A stretch of DNA of 64,000 nucleotides from Tistrella mobilis. GTDB taxonomy: Bacteria > Pseudomonadota > Alphaproteobacteria > Tistrellales > Tistrellaceae. The number at the start of each line of letters is the position of its first letter. Position 1 is the stretch's first letter. The stretch lies in the NCBI RefSeq assembly GCF_041468085.1, contig NZ_CP121017.1, positions 3,227,676 through 3,291,675 on the forward strand, written 5' to 3'. Under the pieces are notes generated by a model that worked only from the letters and a program-made list of their open reading frames with translations, was not told the DNA's origin and searched no databases. The translations under genes and the position numbers were made by a program. Shown piece by piece: positions 7,780 through 16,345 of the stretch.

Positions 7780-9087
7780 ATGGACCTGACGATCGGCGTG
7801 CTCGGCTTCGTGGCCGTGCTCGTGCTGGGCATCCTGCGCGTGCCCGTGGCCGTGGCGATGGCCGTGGTGGGCCTTGCCGGCGGTGCGGCTTTGGGCGGGC
7901 TCGACGGCATTCTCTATCTCTCGGGCACCCTGCCCTATGACGCCGTCTCGCCCTACGGCCTGTCGGTGGTGCCGCTCTTCGTGATGATGGGCGTGTTCGC
8001 CGGCCGGGCCGGGCTGTCGCGGGCGCTTTACGACGTGGCGGATCTTCTGGTCGGCCGTTTCCGCGGCGGCCTCGCCATGGCCACGATCGGCGCCAGCGCC
8101 GGCTTCGGCGCGATCTGCGGATCCAGCCTCGCCACCTGTGCGACCATCGGCAAGGTCGCCCTGCCCGAAATGCGCCGCCACGGCTATCCCGACGATCTGG
8201 CGGCGGGCGCGGTTGCGGCCGGCGGCACGCTGGGCGTGCTGATCCCGCCCTCGGTGATCATCGTGCTCTATGCGCTGATCACCGAACAGTCGATCGGCGC
8301 GCTGTTCGCCGCCGCCCTGATCCCCGGGCTGATCGCCACCCTCTATTACATGATCGCCGCCCGGATCTCGGCCCGCCGGCTGCCGCGGCGCGGAGAGCGG
8401 GGCGGCGAGACCGGCGAGCGCAGGCGCGGCGGGGGCCTCCGCCTGCTCGCCATCGCCGATATCGTGGTGCTGTTCGGTCTGGTGATCGGCGGCATCTATG
8501 CCGGCCTGTTCTCGCCCACCGAAGCGGCCGCGATCGGCGCCGGCGGTGCCGCCCTGCTCGCCTGGATGCGCGGCGGGCTGAAGGGTGGCGAACTGCGCGG
8601 CGCGATGGTGGAGACCGCACTCACCTCGGGCATGATCTTCCTGATCCTGATCGGGGCGGCGCTGTTCAATTACTTCGTCGAGACCTCGGGCCTGCCCCAG
8701 GCGCTGGTGGGCGCGATCGCCGCCGCGGGGCTCGGCCAGCTGGAAGTCATCATCCTGCTGGTGGTGTTCTATCTGGTGCTCGGCTGCTTCATGGACAGCA
8801 TGTCGATGGTGCTGCTGACGGTGCCCGCGGTCTTCCCGCTGATCGAGGCCAACGGCATCGATCCGATCTGGTTCGGCATTCTGCTGGTGACCGTGGTCGA
8901 ACTCGGGCTGATCACGCCGCCGATCGGCATGAATCTGTTCGTGCTGAAGGGCATCGATGCCCGTCTCGATCTTGGTGTGGTGATCCGGGGCGTGCTGCCC
9001 TTCATCGGCGCCGATGTGGTGCGGGTGGTGACGCTGATCGCCCTGCCCCAGGTCGTGCTGTTCCTGCCCCATCTGCTCGGCTTCTGA
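7780..9087 (+). CDS. dctM: TRAP transporter large permease (DctM family)
   Basis: A 435-residue very hydrophobic protein of the DctM/IT superfamily with about 12 helices. Typical segments are GFGAICGSSLATCATIGKVA (about 106-125), GGTLGVLIPPS and the C-terminal ITPPIGMNLFVLKG. It is the channel-forming subunit of the TRAP importer with DctPQ. The operon order dioxygenase, hydrolase, dctPQM, isomerase places the transporter inside the catabolic unit. Confidence 0.92.
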   Translation: MDLTIGVLGFVAVLVLGILRVPVAVAMAVVGLAGGAALGGLDGILYLSGTLPYDAVSPYGLSVVPLFVMMGVFAGRAGLSRALYDVADLLVGRFRGGLAMATIGASAGFGAICGSSLATCATIGKVALPEMRRHGYPDDLAAGAVAAGGTLGVLIPPSVIIVLYALITEQSIGALFAAALIPGLIATLYYMIAARISARRLPRRGERGGETGERRRGGGLRLLAIADIVVLFGLVIGGIYAGLFSPTEAAAIGAGGAALLAWMRGGLKGGELRGAMVETALTSGMIFLILIGAALFNYFVETSGLPQALVGAIAAAGLGQLEVIILLVVFYLVLGCFMDSMSMVLLTVPAVFPLIEANGIDPIWFGILLVTVVELGLITPPIGMNLFVLKGIDARLDLGVVIRGVLPFIGADVVRVVTLIALPQVVLFLPHLLGF

Positions 9088-9100
9088 GGACCCTGCCCCC

Positions 9101-9775
9101 ATGACCGTCGAACCCGATACCACCGGACCCGACACCGTCTTCCACGGCTATTTCCGCTCGTCTGCCGCCTATCGCTGCCGGATCGCCTTCAACCTGAAGG
9201 GCTTTACGCCCACGCAGCGCTTCGTGCATCTGCGCAAGGGCGAACAGAAGAGCGCGGCCTATAAGGCGCTCTCACCCGCAGGGCTGGTGCCGGCACTGGA
9301 AACGCCCCGGGGCGTGCTGACCCAGTCGCTCGCGATCATCGAATGGCTCGACGAGACCATGCCCGATCCGGCGCTGCTGCCGGCGGATGCCTGGACGCGC
9401 GCCAAGGCCCGCGCCTTCGCCCAGACCATCGCCTGCGACATCCACCCGGTGAACAATCTGCGGATCCTGGGCTATCTCAAAAACCCGCTCGGCCATGACC
9501 AGGCGACGGTCGACAGCTGGTACCGCCACTGGATCGCCGAGGGCCTGAGTGCCGCCGAGGCGCTGGCGCAGGATGCCGGCGGACGCGGTCCCTTCCTGTT
9601 CGGCGACAGGCCGGGCCTGGCCGACATCTGCCTGGTGCCCCAGCTCTACAATGCCCGCCGCTTCGCCTGCCCGCTGGACGCCTATCCGCGGCTGCTGGCG
9701 GTGGAAGCGGCCTGCAACGCCCTGCCCGCCTTCGCGGATGCCGCTCCCGATCTGCAGCCGGACGCCGAGGGCTGA
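9101..9775 (+). CDS. Maleylpyruvate (or maleylacetoacetate) isomerase, zeta-class GST
   Basis: A 224-residue glutathione S-transferase-fold enzyme. The zeta-class signature SSAAYRCRIA (about 21-30), SPAGLVPALE (the cis-Pro region) and QSLAIIEWLDE glutathione-binding segments are clear. In gentisate degradation it converts maleylpyruvate to fumarylpyruvate with glutathione as cofactor; related enzymes isomerise maleylacetoacetate in tyrosine degradation. It lies 13 bp after dctM and closes the operon. The homogentisate operon near 60 kb lacks such a gene, so this one might serve both routes. Confidence 0.88.
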   Translation: MTVEPDTTGPDTVFHGYFRSSAAYRCRIAFNLKGFTPTQRFVHLRKGEQKSAAYKALSPAGLVPALETPRGVLTQSLAIIEWLDETMPDPALLPADAWTRAKARAFAQTIACDIHPVNNLRILGYLKNPLGHDQATVDSWYRHWIAEGLSAAEALAQDAGGRGPFLFGDRPGLADICLVPQLYNARRFACPLDAYPRLLAVEAACNALPAFADAAPDLQPDAEG

Positions 9776-9798
9776 GGGCCAGGGACTGAGGCAACGTC

Positions 9799-11031
9799 TC
9801 AACCGGCACGGACGATCGCAAGCCCTGTGAGGTGTCTGTCGATGGCAGACACCACATGGCTCGCGACCGGCAGATGAGACTTTTCCGCCTGCCAGAGATC
9901 CAGGAAACGCCCGACCGTCTCCCGCGCGATCTGCTGGAGCTGGTGTGACGGCAGCCCCGCCTTTTCCGCCATTCTGTCGAGTTCTTCCCAGGTGAAGGCG
10001 TCGAAGCGCTTCACCCGGGCAAATTTCAGAGCAACATTTTCGTCCGGCATATACGGGATGGTGGACAGCATATCGTAGGCGGGGGCCAGTCGGGCGGTTC
10101 TTTTGTCCGCGTATATGACGGACCAGTTCTTCAGGTGCATGTCCGCATTTCCGATCAGGACACTGAAGACGAGCCGCCTGACAAAATCAGCCGCCACCTC
10201 GACGTCGCTCTCGGTCGCCAGAACCTGAAGGATGTTTCGCAGGCTGGCCGATTTGTACTTCGTCTCGGGGTACACACCGAAAATCTGGGCGAAGTCCTCG
10301 ATATGCACGGCCCCGGCGGCCGTGCGATCGAAGCGACGGATGGCGAAGCCCTGCCCCCGGATCCGACCGAGGTCCTGCGGCAGGCCATCGATCCCATCCA
10401 GATCGACGAGCCTGATTTCCGGCACGTCGATCCCGAGATCACGTGCCAGAGACATCATCGCAAACTCATTCTCCGGCACGCCTTCGAAGCGGGTCGACGG
10501 CAGTTTGACGATCCATTCCCCGCCGATCCCCCGGGCCGGGATGGCCAGGCCGCCATTCTTCCCGGCCCGATGCACCGCAGAAAATTTCAGCTGAACCCCC
10601 GCCAGCGAGAAGCGCAACACCCCGGCCGGATCCCGGCAGCCCGCGGCATCTTCCGCCTGCCCTGTCCATGGCTGCCCGGCATCGGGGTCGGCCGGCACAA
10701 TCGATACCGCACCGGCAAGATCCTGCCCCAAAGCCCGGAGCAGGAAAAATTCCCGATCCGGATGCACACCGGCGCGGCGGGCCAGATAGTCACGCAGCAC
10801 ACCTTCCGGCAGAAGATTTGCGAAGAACGGCGGCAGCCGCCGCTGCGTCGGCGGTATGTTGGTGATCAGGCTGCCGAACGCATCCTTGAAGGACAGGCTC
10901 AGCGTCGGCCGTGCCGGATCTGCGACATAGTCCTGATCGAAAGCGAAGATCGTGCGATCCCCGCCCAGCCGGGTGAGGGAGCCGATACGGCGCCCGTGCA
11001 GCCGGACGTCGAGGACCGCCAGATCAGACAT
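9799..11031 (-). CDS. hipA: HipA-type Ser/Thr kinase toxin
   Basis: A 410-residue kinase of the HipA family. In E. coli HipA phosphorylates glutamyl-tRNA synthetase and causes growth arrest. Visible elements are an N-terminal HipA domain (about 1-105), the Gly-rich SLAGVQLKFS loop, the Lys of WIVKLPS, the catalytic loop IGNADMHLKNWS and the metal-binding APAYDML. All key residues appear intact. ATG 11031 gives an 8-bp overlap with hipB and thus coupling. The gene lies between the gentisate operon and the cysteine desulfurase genes. Confidence 0.92.
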   Translation of the reverse strand: MSDLAVLDVRLHGRRIGSLTRLGGDRTIFAFDQDYVADPARPTLSLSFKDAFGSLITNIPPTQRRLPPFFANLLPEGVLRDYLARRAGVHPDREFFLLRALGQDLAGAVSIVPADPDAGQPWTGQAEDAAGCRDPAGVLRFSLAGVQLKFSAVHRAGKNGGLAIPARGIGGEWIVKLPSTRFEGVPENEFAMMSLARDLGIDVPEIRLVDLDGIDGLPQDLGRIRGQGFAIRRFDRTAAGAVHIEDFAQIFGVYPETKYKSASLRNILQVLATESDVEVAADFVRRLVFSVLIGNADMHLKNWSVIYADKRTARLAPAYDMLSTIPYMPDENVALKFARVKRFDAFTWEELDRMAEKAGLPSHQLQQIARETVGRFLDLWQAEKSHLPVASHVVSAIDRHLTGLAIVRAG

Positions 11032-11326
11032 CGTCCTTGTCCTCATCGAGCTGATAGACGGGGCGAGGTTCCGCCTGGCCGGATGTCAGGGATGCGATGA
11101 CGGCAAGAACGGCCGGTAATGCCTTGCGCGGCACGAGCACGGGTTCCAGATCGAGCACCCGGGCCAGTTCGATCAGGCTGGAGAGCTGCAGATCGACGGT
11201 GCCCGTCTCAATCTTCGAGATGTGACTCTGGGGCAGGCCGGTCAGCGAACCGAGGGCCCGCTGCGTCAGGCCCTTGCCCCGCCGCGCGGCCTTCAGCTCC
11301 TTAGCAATGTCGGGAATCTCGTACAT
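11024..11326 (-). CDS. hipB: HipB-like antitoxin, HTH Xre family
   Basis: A 100-residue (112 from the alternative ATG at 11362) DNA-binding protein with a Cro/C1-type helix-turn-helix (LTQRALGSLTGLPQSHISKIE) that should bind and neutralise the adjacent HipA and repress the operon. I favour ATG 11326 because the conserved domain starts at once and the inverted repeat then lies upstream. The order antitoxin then toxin with an 8-bp overlap is classical. It starts only about 30-70 bp after the iscS stop on the same strand. Confidence 0.88.
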   Translation of the reverse strand: MYEIPDIAKELKAARRGKGLTQRALGSLTGLPQSHISKIETGTVDLQLSSLIELARVLDLEPVLVPRKALPAVLAVIASLTSGQAEPRPVYQLDEDKDDV

Positions 11327-11380
11327 CTGATCTGCTTTCGCATATATCGATCTGCCCGACATATACTAAAACAGATCAGA
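11326..11380. promoter_or_regulatory. Candidate HipB operator (inverted repeat)
   Basis: TCTGATCTG (11326-11334) and its exact complement CAGATCAGA (11372-11380) are separated by 37 bp and frame the AT-rich segment before hipB. Spaced inverted repeats of this type are usual targets of autoregulating HipB proteins. The link to HipB is inference from position. Confidence 0.5.
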
Positions 11381-11393
11381 CTCTTCTGCGACC

Positions 11394-12623
11394 TCAACTC
11401 CGGCCACCGGCGGCCTTCGCGAGCATGGCCACCGCCCGGTCGACCTCCGCCTCGGTGGTGAAGCGGCCGAGGCCCAGGCGCAGCGCCGCCGTCACCCGCG
11501 CATCGGCGAGTTTCAGCGCCCGGAGCACGTAGGACGGCTCCACCGCCGCCGAGGAACAGGCCGAGCCGGCCGACATGGCGATGTCGGGCAGCGCCCGGAT
11601 GATCCGGTCGGCTTCCGTGCCGGGCAGCGACAGGTTCAGATTGTGCGGCACCCGCGGGGTATGGCCGGGGGCATCGGTGCCGGTGAAGGCGGCACCGTTG
11701 ATCTCGGGCCTGAGCCCGGCAGCACTCAACCCTTCCAGCAGACGCAGATGCAGCCGGCCGATGCGCTGCGTTTCTTCGGGCCCTTCCTGACGCGCCAGAC
11801 GGGCCGCCTCGCCCAGGCCGACGACCAGAGGGGTCGGCAGGGTGCCGGCCCGCAGGCCGCGTTCCTGGCGGCCGCCGTCGAAGAGCGGCTGGATGCGGTC
11901 TTCGATCCCCCGGCGCACGAACAATGCGCCCACGCCCTTGGGTCCGTAGATCTTGTGGCCCGACAGGCTGAGCATGTCGACGGGGGCACGGCGCAGGTCG
12001 AGCGGGATCCGCCCGGCCGCCTGGGCGGCGTCGGTATGGACCAGGGCGCCCCGCTCATGGGCGCGGGCGGCGATTTCGGCGACCGGCTGGACGGTGCCGA
12101 TCTCGTTGTTCACCGCCATCACCGAGACCAGCAGCGTGTCGTCGCGCAGCACCGCCGCGACCGCATCGGCCCGCACGATGCCGTCGGGGCCGGGCGGCAC
12201 CACGGTCACCTCGAAGCCATGGGCTGCGGCCATGCGCTCGGCCGCCGCCAGCACGCAGCGATGCTCGATCGCGCTCACCACCAGATGCCGGCGCGGATTG
12301 CCGGCCGCAACCGCCGCCAGCGCCGCCCCCTTGATGGCGAGGTTGTTGGATTCGGTGGCCCCCGAGGTGAAGACGATCTCGCCCTGATCGGCGCCGATCA
12401 GGGTTGCGACCTGCCGGCGCGCCTTCACCACCGCGGCTTCCGCGTCCCAGCCCCAGCGATGGGTGGCGGAATGGGGGTTGCCGAACTGGGTGGTGAGATA
12501 GGGCATCATCGCCTCAAGCACCCGCGGGTCCATGGGCGTGGTCGCCTGATTGTCCAGATAGATCGGCGCCGCCGGACAGTCGGTATCGTCGCTCATGCGG
12601 CCGGGAGCCTCCATAGCGGTCAT
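11394..12623 (-). CDS. iscS: Cysteine desulfurase, IscS/NifS type
   Basis: A 409-residue PLP enzyme that takes sulfur from cysteine for Fe-S cluster and tRNA thiolation pathways. It shows YLDNQATTP at the N-terminus, the PLP Lys in SLSGHKIYGPKG (about 222) and the active-site Cys in SAGSACSS (about 355). The length fits group I enzymes. It is the last of a run cysE-iscR-nifS-iscS read leftward. In related genomes sufB or iscU genes often follow; here hipBA follows instead. Confidence 0.92.
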   Translation of the reverse strand: MTAMEAPGRMSDDTDCPAAPIYLDNQATTPMDPRVLEAMMPYLTTQFGNPHSATHRWGWDAEAAVVKARRQVATLIGADQGEIVFTSGATESNNLAIKGAALAAVAAGNPRRHLVVSAIEHRCVLAAAERMAAAHGFEVTVVPPGPDGIVRADAVAAVLRDDTLLVSVMAVNNEIGTVQPVAEIAARAHERGALVHTDAAQAAGRIPLDLRRAPVDMLSLSGHKIYGPKGVGALFVRRGIEDRIQPLFDGGRQERGLRAGTLPTPLVVGLGEAARLARQEGPEETQRIGRLHLRLLEGLSAAGLRPEINGAAFTGTDAPGHTPRVPHNLNLSLPGTEADRIIRALPDIAMSAGSACSSAAVEPSYVLRALKLADARVTAALRLGLGRFTTEAEVDRAVAMLAKAAGGRS

Positions 12624-12711
12624 CGCATCACGTCTCCGTCACCGGCCCGATCGGGGCCCCCGGTTGTCGTCCCGTCGCGGGGCGCCCATGCACGGACGCG
12701 CCCCGCAGATC

Positions 12712-13845
12712 TCATTCGGCTGCCCTGGCGCGCCGGGCCGCCATGCGGCACCAGGCGGCGATGAAGGCCTCGGCATCATCGGCCGTGCTGCCGGCCCCCA
12801 GGCTGACCCGAAGCGCCTGGCCGGCCAGATCGCCCAGCCCCATCGCGGCCAGCACCGGGCTTGCCGTCACCTTGCCCGAGGAACAGGCAGAGCCGGCCGA
12901 GACCGCGATTCCGGCCAGATCCATCCGCATCACCTGGGTCTCGGCGGCGATGCCCGGCAGCACCACCGACAGGGTGTTGGCCACCCGGCCACAGGCCGCA
13001 TCCCGCCCCGGAAAGACGGCATCCGGCGCCGCTGCGGCCAGGGCCGCCTCGATCCGGTCGCGAAGCGCCGCCAGGCGCCGCCCTTCGGCGGCCAGATCCG
13101 TGGCGCCGAGCGCCGCGGCCGCCGCCCCGAAACCGGCAATGCCGGCCAGGTTCTCGGTGCCGCCGCGCCGGCGAAATTCCTGCCCGCCCGCGATCAGCGC
13201 CGCAGGTTCGACCTCCGGCCCCGCCACCAGTGCCCCCACACCCTTGGGGCCACCGATCTTATGGGCGGAGAGTGACAGGAAATCGACCGCGCCACACAAG
13301 GTTCCGAGGTCGAGCCGCCCGGCCGCCTGCACGGCATCGCAGGCGATCCGCCCGCCCCGGGCATGCACCAGCGCCGCGATCTCCGCCACCGGCTGAATGA
13401 CCCCGGTCTCGTTGTTGACCGCCATCACCGCGACCAGCGCGCCGGCGCCGCCATCCGGCAGACGGTCGAGCACGGCCGCCACTGCATCCGGGTGGACCAC
13501 GCCCTGGCCATCCACCGGAATGCGCGGGGCCTGGGGATCGGCCGCCAGCACGCTGTCATGCTCCACGGCCGAAACCGCACGCCGGCCGGGTTCCGCCTGA
13601 TGCAGCATCCAGGCATTGGATTCGGTGCCGCCCGAGGTGAACAGCACCCGGTCGGGCCGGGTGCCGCAAAGGGCCGCGATCTCGGCCCTGGCCTGCTCCA
13701 CCACCGCCCGGGCGGCGCGGCCCTCGGCATGAATCGAAGACGGGTTGCCGGCCAGATCCAGCACCTCGATCATCCGCGCCCGCGCCGCCGGCAGCAGCGG
13801 CGCGCCGGCATTGTGATCGAGGAAATGGCGCATGGTGCGCGTCAC
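12712..13845 (-). CDS. Second cysteine desulfurase (NifS-like)
   Basis: A 377-residue class V aminotransferase-fold enzyme, paralogous to the downstream one. LDHNAGAP at the start, the PLP Lys in SLSAHKIGGPKG and the catalytic Cys in SAGSACSSGK are present, so it should be active. It is shorter and more divergent than IscS. ATG 13845 overlaps the iscR stop as ATGA; an internal ATG at 13833 is possible. Paired desulfurase genes after an Rrf2 regulator are a known arrangement in alphaproteobacteria. Confidence 0.88.
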   Translation of the reverse strand: MTRTMRHFLDHNAGAPLLPAARARMIEVLDLAGNPSSIHAEGRAARAVVEQARAEIAALCGTRPDRVLFTSGGTESNAWMLHQAEPGRRAVSAVEHDSVLAADPQAPRIPVDGQGVVHPDAVAAVLDRLPDGGAGALVAVMAVNNETGVIQPVAEIAALVHARGGRIACDAVQAAGRLDLGTLCGAVDFLSLSAHKIGGPKGVGALVAGPEVEPAALIAGGQEFRRRGGTENLAGIAGFGAAAAALGATDLAAEGRRLAALRDRIEAALAAAAPDAVFPGRDAACGRVANTLSVVLPGIAAETQVMRMDLAGIAVSAGSACSSGKVTASPVLAAMGLGDLAGQALRVSLGAGSTADDAEAFIAAWCRMAARRARAAE

Positions 13846-14363
13846 GGGTGGTCATCCTTATGGCCTGTGGCCAGATCGGCGATGCTGACCTGGGCGAGCC
13901 GGGCGCGAACCCCGGCATCGACGGCCTGCCAGAGGGCGACCACGCCGCAGCCGAACCGGCCCTCCACCCCCCGCAGCCGGCCGTCCCCGCCCTCGACCGC
14001 GGCCACCACATCGGCGACGCTGATCGCCTCGGGCGCGCGGGTCAGGCAATAGCCGCCGGCGGCACCCCGGGCGCTGCGCACCAGGCCGCGCCGGCGCAGC
14101 TTGCGGAACAGCTGTTCCAGATAGGCCGGCGGGATGTCGGCACAGGTTGCGATGTCGGAAATACAGGTCGGCGTGGCACAGCGCCGCCGGGCCAGCTCCA
14201 CCATCGCCACCACGGCGTAATGCGCCCGCGCCCCCACCCGGACCACGCCCGATCCGCCCGCCGCCTCCCGCGGGGCCGGGCGGGCGCGCCGGGGCAGATC
14301 GGCGGTCCCGGAACAGTCGGGGTCGGCGGTGTCGATCGCGGCACTGTCGAAGCTGTCGGGCAT
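13842..14363 (-). CDS. iscR: Rrf2/IscR family regulator with reduced cysteine set
   Basis: A 173-residue winged-helix regulator. The Rrf2 domain is clear (HYAVVAMVELA, PPAYLEQLFRKLRRRGLV, GAAGGY). E. coli IscR binds its Fe-S cluster with three Cys; here the equivalent loop reads VEGGDGRLRGVEGRFGCG, keeping only the last Cys. Extra Cys occur earlier in the HTH region. A single-Cys IscR is known from Rhodobacter sphaeroides, so it may still sense iron or oxygen. The first 40 residues are an extension; a GTG at 14246 would give the usual N-terminus. It probably regulates the desulfurase genes it precedes. Confidence 0.82.
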   Translation of the reverse strand: MPDSFDSAAIDTADPDCSGTADLPRRARPAPREAAGGSGVVRVGARAHYAVVAMVELARRRCATPTCISDIATCADIPPAYLEQLFRKLRRRGLVRSARGAAGGYCLTRAPEAISVADVVAAVEGGDGRLRGVEGRFGCGVVALWQAVDAGVRARLAQVSIADLATGHKDDHP

Positions 14364-14413
14364 GGGGCGCAGCCTGGCGTTTGTGGGGCGGGTGGGGCGC
14401 AGATCAGGGACGC

Positions 14414-15184
14414 TCAGCGGCGGTCGCCGGCCCCAGGCAGGCGGTGAATCCGGGCCTCGGCATCGGTGACGGCACGGGCATGGCCCTCGGGGTCGAGCCC
14501 GGCCTCCAGCTCGCTCACGCGGGCGGACAGGCGCTGAACCTCGCTCAACAGCCCGTCGACGATCCGCGCCATCGGGTCCGGCAGGTCGGGGGTGCCGATC
14601 GCATAGGCATCGAAGCGGCGCATCTCTTCGTCCAGCCCGCCGCGGGCCTTGACGATCCGGCCCGGAATGCCGACCACCGTCGCCCCCGGGGGAACGTCTT
14701 TCACCACCACGGCGTTGGAGCCGATGCGGGCATCGGCGCCGACCGTGATCGGCCCCAGCACCTTGGCGCCGGCACCGACGATGGTGCCTTCCAGCACGGT
14801 GGGATGGCGCTTGCCCTTCTCCCAGCTGGTCCCGCCCAGGGTGACGCCCTGATAGAGAGTGACGTTGTCGGCGATCTCGGTCGTCTCACCGATCACCACG
14901 CCCATGCCGTGGTCGATGAAGAAGCCATGGCCGATGGTGGCGCCGGGATGGATTTCGATCGCGGTCAGGAAACGGCCCAGATGCGACACCCAGCGGCCGA
15001 GCAGCTTGAAATTCCGCCGCCACAGCCAGTTCGCGACGCGATAGATCATGATCGCGTGGAAGCCGGGATAGCAGAGAATCACCTCCAGCCGGCTGCGCAC
15101 TGCGGGGTCGCGATCGAACACCACGTCGATCTCGCGTTTCAGGCTCTTGAACATGGCCTCGCACCGTGTGATATCATCCGCCAC
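14414..15184 (-). CDS. cysE: Serine O-acetyltransferase
   Basis: A 256-residue left-handed beta-helix acetyltransferase that makes O-acetylserine for cysteine synthesis. The SAT N-terminal helical domain is followed by hexapeptide repeats with [17 protein letters not shown]-type active-site sequence (His and Asp visible in FFIDHGMG) and the [15 protein letters not shown] loop. An ATG at 15154 ([10 protein letters not shown]) is a possible shorter start. Placed before iscR and two cysteine desulfurases, it links cysteine supply to sulfur mobilisation. The C-terminal 30 residues are predicted helical. Confidence 0.93.
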   Translation of the reverse strand: MADDITRCEAMFKSLKREIDVVFDRDPAVRSRLEVILCYPGFHAIMIYRVANWLWRRNFKLLGRWVSHLGRFLTAIEIHPGATIGHGFFIDHGMGVVIGETTEIADNVTLYQGVTLGGTSWEKGKRHPTVLEGTIVGAGAKVLGPITVGADARIGSNAVVVKDVPPGATVVGIPGRIVKARGGLDEEMRRFDAYAIGTPDLPDPMARIVDGLLSEVQRLSARVSELEAGLDPEGHARAVTDAEARIHRLPGAGDRR

Positions 15185-15351
15185 CCTGCGTCCGGCGACG
15201 GACTCCGTTATGGCGCCCCGACCGCTGCGCGCGACCCGACGTCGTTTCCACGGACTCTACGGATATCCGACCGAAACAGTCAAGATTGTCCGTCATCACC
15301 GGCCCCCGCCCGGGCGCTTTGACGTCGGCAACGACAATACTGGGAGCAGCA

Positions 15352-15990
15352 ATGCCCGAAGTGATCATCAACGGACCCGAAGGACGCCTTGAAGGCCGGT
15401 ATCACCACGGGACGGCGAAAAACGCGCCGATCGCGCTGATCCTGCATCCGCATCCGCAGCATGGCGGCACGATGAACAACAAGGTGGCCTACACCTTGTT
15501 TCAGACGTTCAAGGCGCGCGGCTTCTCGGTGCTCCGCTTCAACTTCCGCGGTGTCGGCCGGTCCCAGGGCAGTTTCGACAACGGCCAGGGCGAGCTGTCG
15601 GATGCCGCATCGGCGCTCGACTGGATGCAGAACTACAACCCGAACGCCACCGGCTGCTGGATCGCCGGCTTCTCGTTCGGCGCCTGGATCGCCATGCAGC
15701 TGCTGATGCGCCGGCCCGAGATCGACGGCTTCATCTCGGTCGCGCCCCCGGCGAATATGTACGACTTCACCTTCCTCGCCCCCTGCCCGTCTTCGGGCCT
15801 GATCATCCATGGCGACCGCGACGACATCGTCTCGCCCGATTCGGTCACCAAGCTGGCGACGAAGCTGAACAGCCAGAAGGGCATCACCATCGAGCACAAG
15901 GTGGTGCCGGGCGCCGACCATTTCTTCGGCCAGCAGCTGGAAACGGTGGCGGCGCTCAGCGACGATTATCTGACCCGCGCGGGGCTTTGA
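15352..15990 (+). CDS. Alpha/beta hydrolase (conserved neighbour of isc/suf genes)
   Basis: A 212-residue serine hydrolase. The nucleophile motif GFSFGA (about 104-109), an acid in HGDRDDIV and the His in GADHFF form the catalytic triad. It matches the small cytosolic family often found next to iscR in alphaproteobacteria; its substrate is unknown. ATG 15352 follows GGGAG. It is divergent from cysE, with 167 bp between. Confidence 0.87.
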   Translation: MPEVIINGPEGRLEGRYHHGTAKNAPIALILHPHPQHGGTMNNKVAYTLFQTFKARGFSVLRFNFRGVGRSQGSFDNGQGELSDAASALDWMQNYNPNATGCWIAGFSFGAWIAMQLLMRRPEIDGFISVAPPANMYDFTFLAPCPSSGLIIHGDRDDIVSPDSVTKLATKLNSQKGITIEHKVVPGADHFFGQQLETVAALSDDYLTRAGL

Positions 15991-16144
15991 GGCGCGGAAA
16001 GCGGAACCCGGATGATGGGGATAAGCGGCAAAGAGCCACGGACGGATTAATTTCGGCCCAGGTATAACGTAGGGGTCCGATTTTGATTGTCGCCGTCCAC
16101 TATCTCAGCCACGATTCCCCGCATCTTTTCATGGGAGAAACATC

Positions 16145-16345
16145 ATGCATGCTACCGTTGCTCCCCCATTCGTTCCGGTCGGGAAGATCAAATGCTTCGG
16201 GCCTTTCGGGCCGAAATACGAGGTCGGCCATGTTCTTCGTCAGTTGGACGATGGCGATTGGATGGTCGAAGTCACAATGGTCGAGACTGGCGAGACGGCC
16301 GAGTACCGCTTGACGCACCTGTCGGATGATCCTGAGGCAAGCTGA
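16145..16345 (+). CDS. Small DUF5397-like protein, possible partner of VapD
   Basis: A 66-residue protein with the motif FGPFGPKYEVG and an acidic second half ending in LSDDPEAS. It resembles the DUF5397 family as I remember it (no search possible). ATG 16145 follows GGGAGAAACATC. Its stop TGA shares one base with the vapD start (TGATG), so translation is coupled. An acidic small protein directly before a VapD nuclease is in the position of an antitoxin; that role is inference. Base composition is lower in GC than the flanks. Confidence 0.7.
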   Translation: MHATVAPPFVPVGKIKCFGPFGPKYEVGHVLRQLDDGDWMVEVTMVETGETAEYRLTHLSDDPEAS

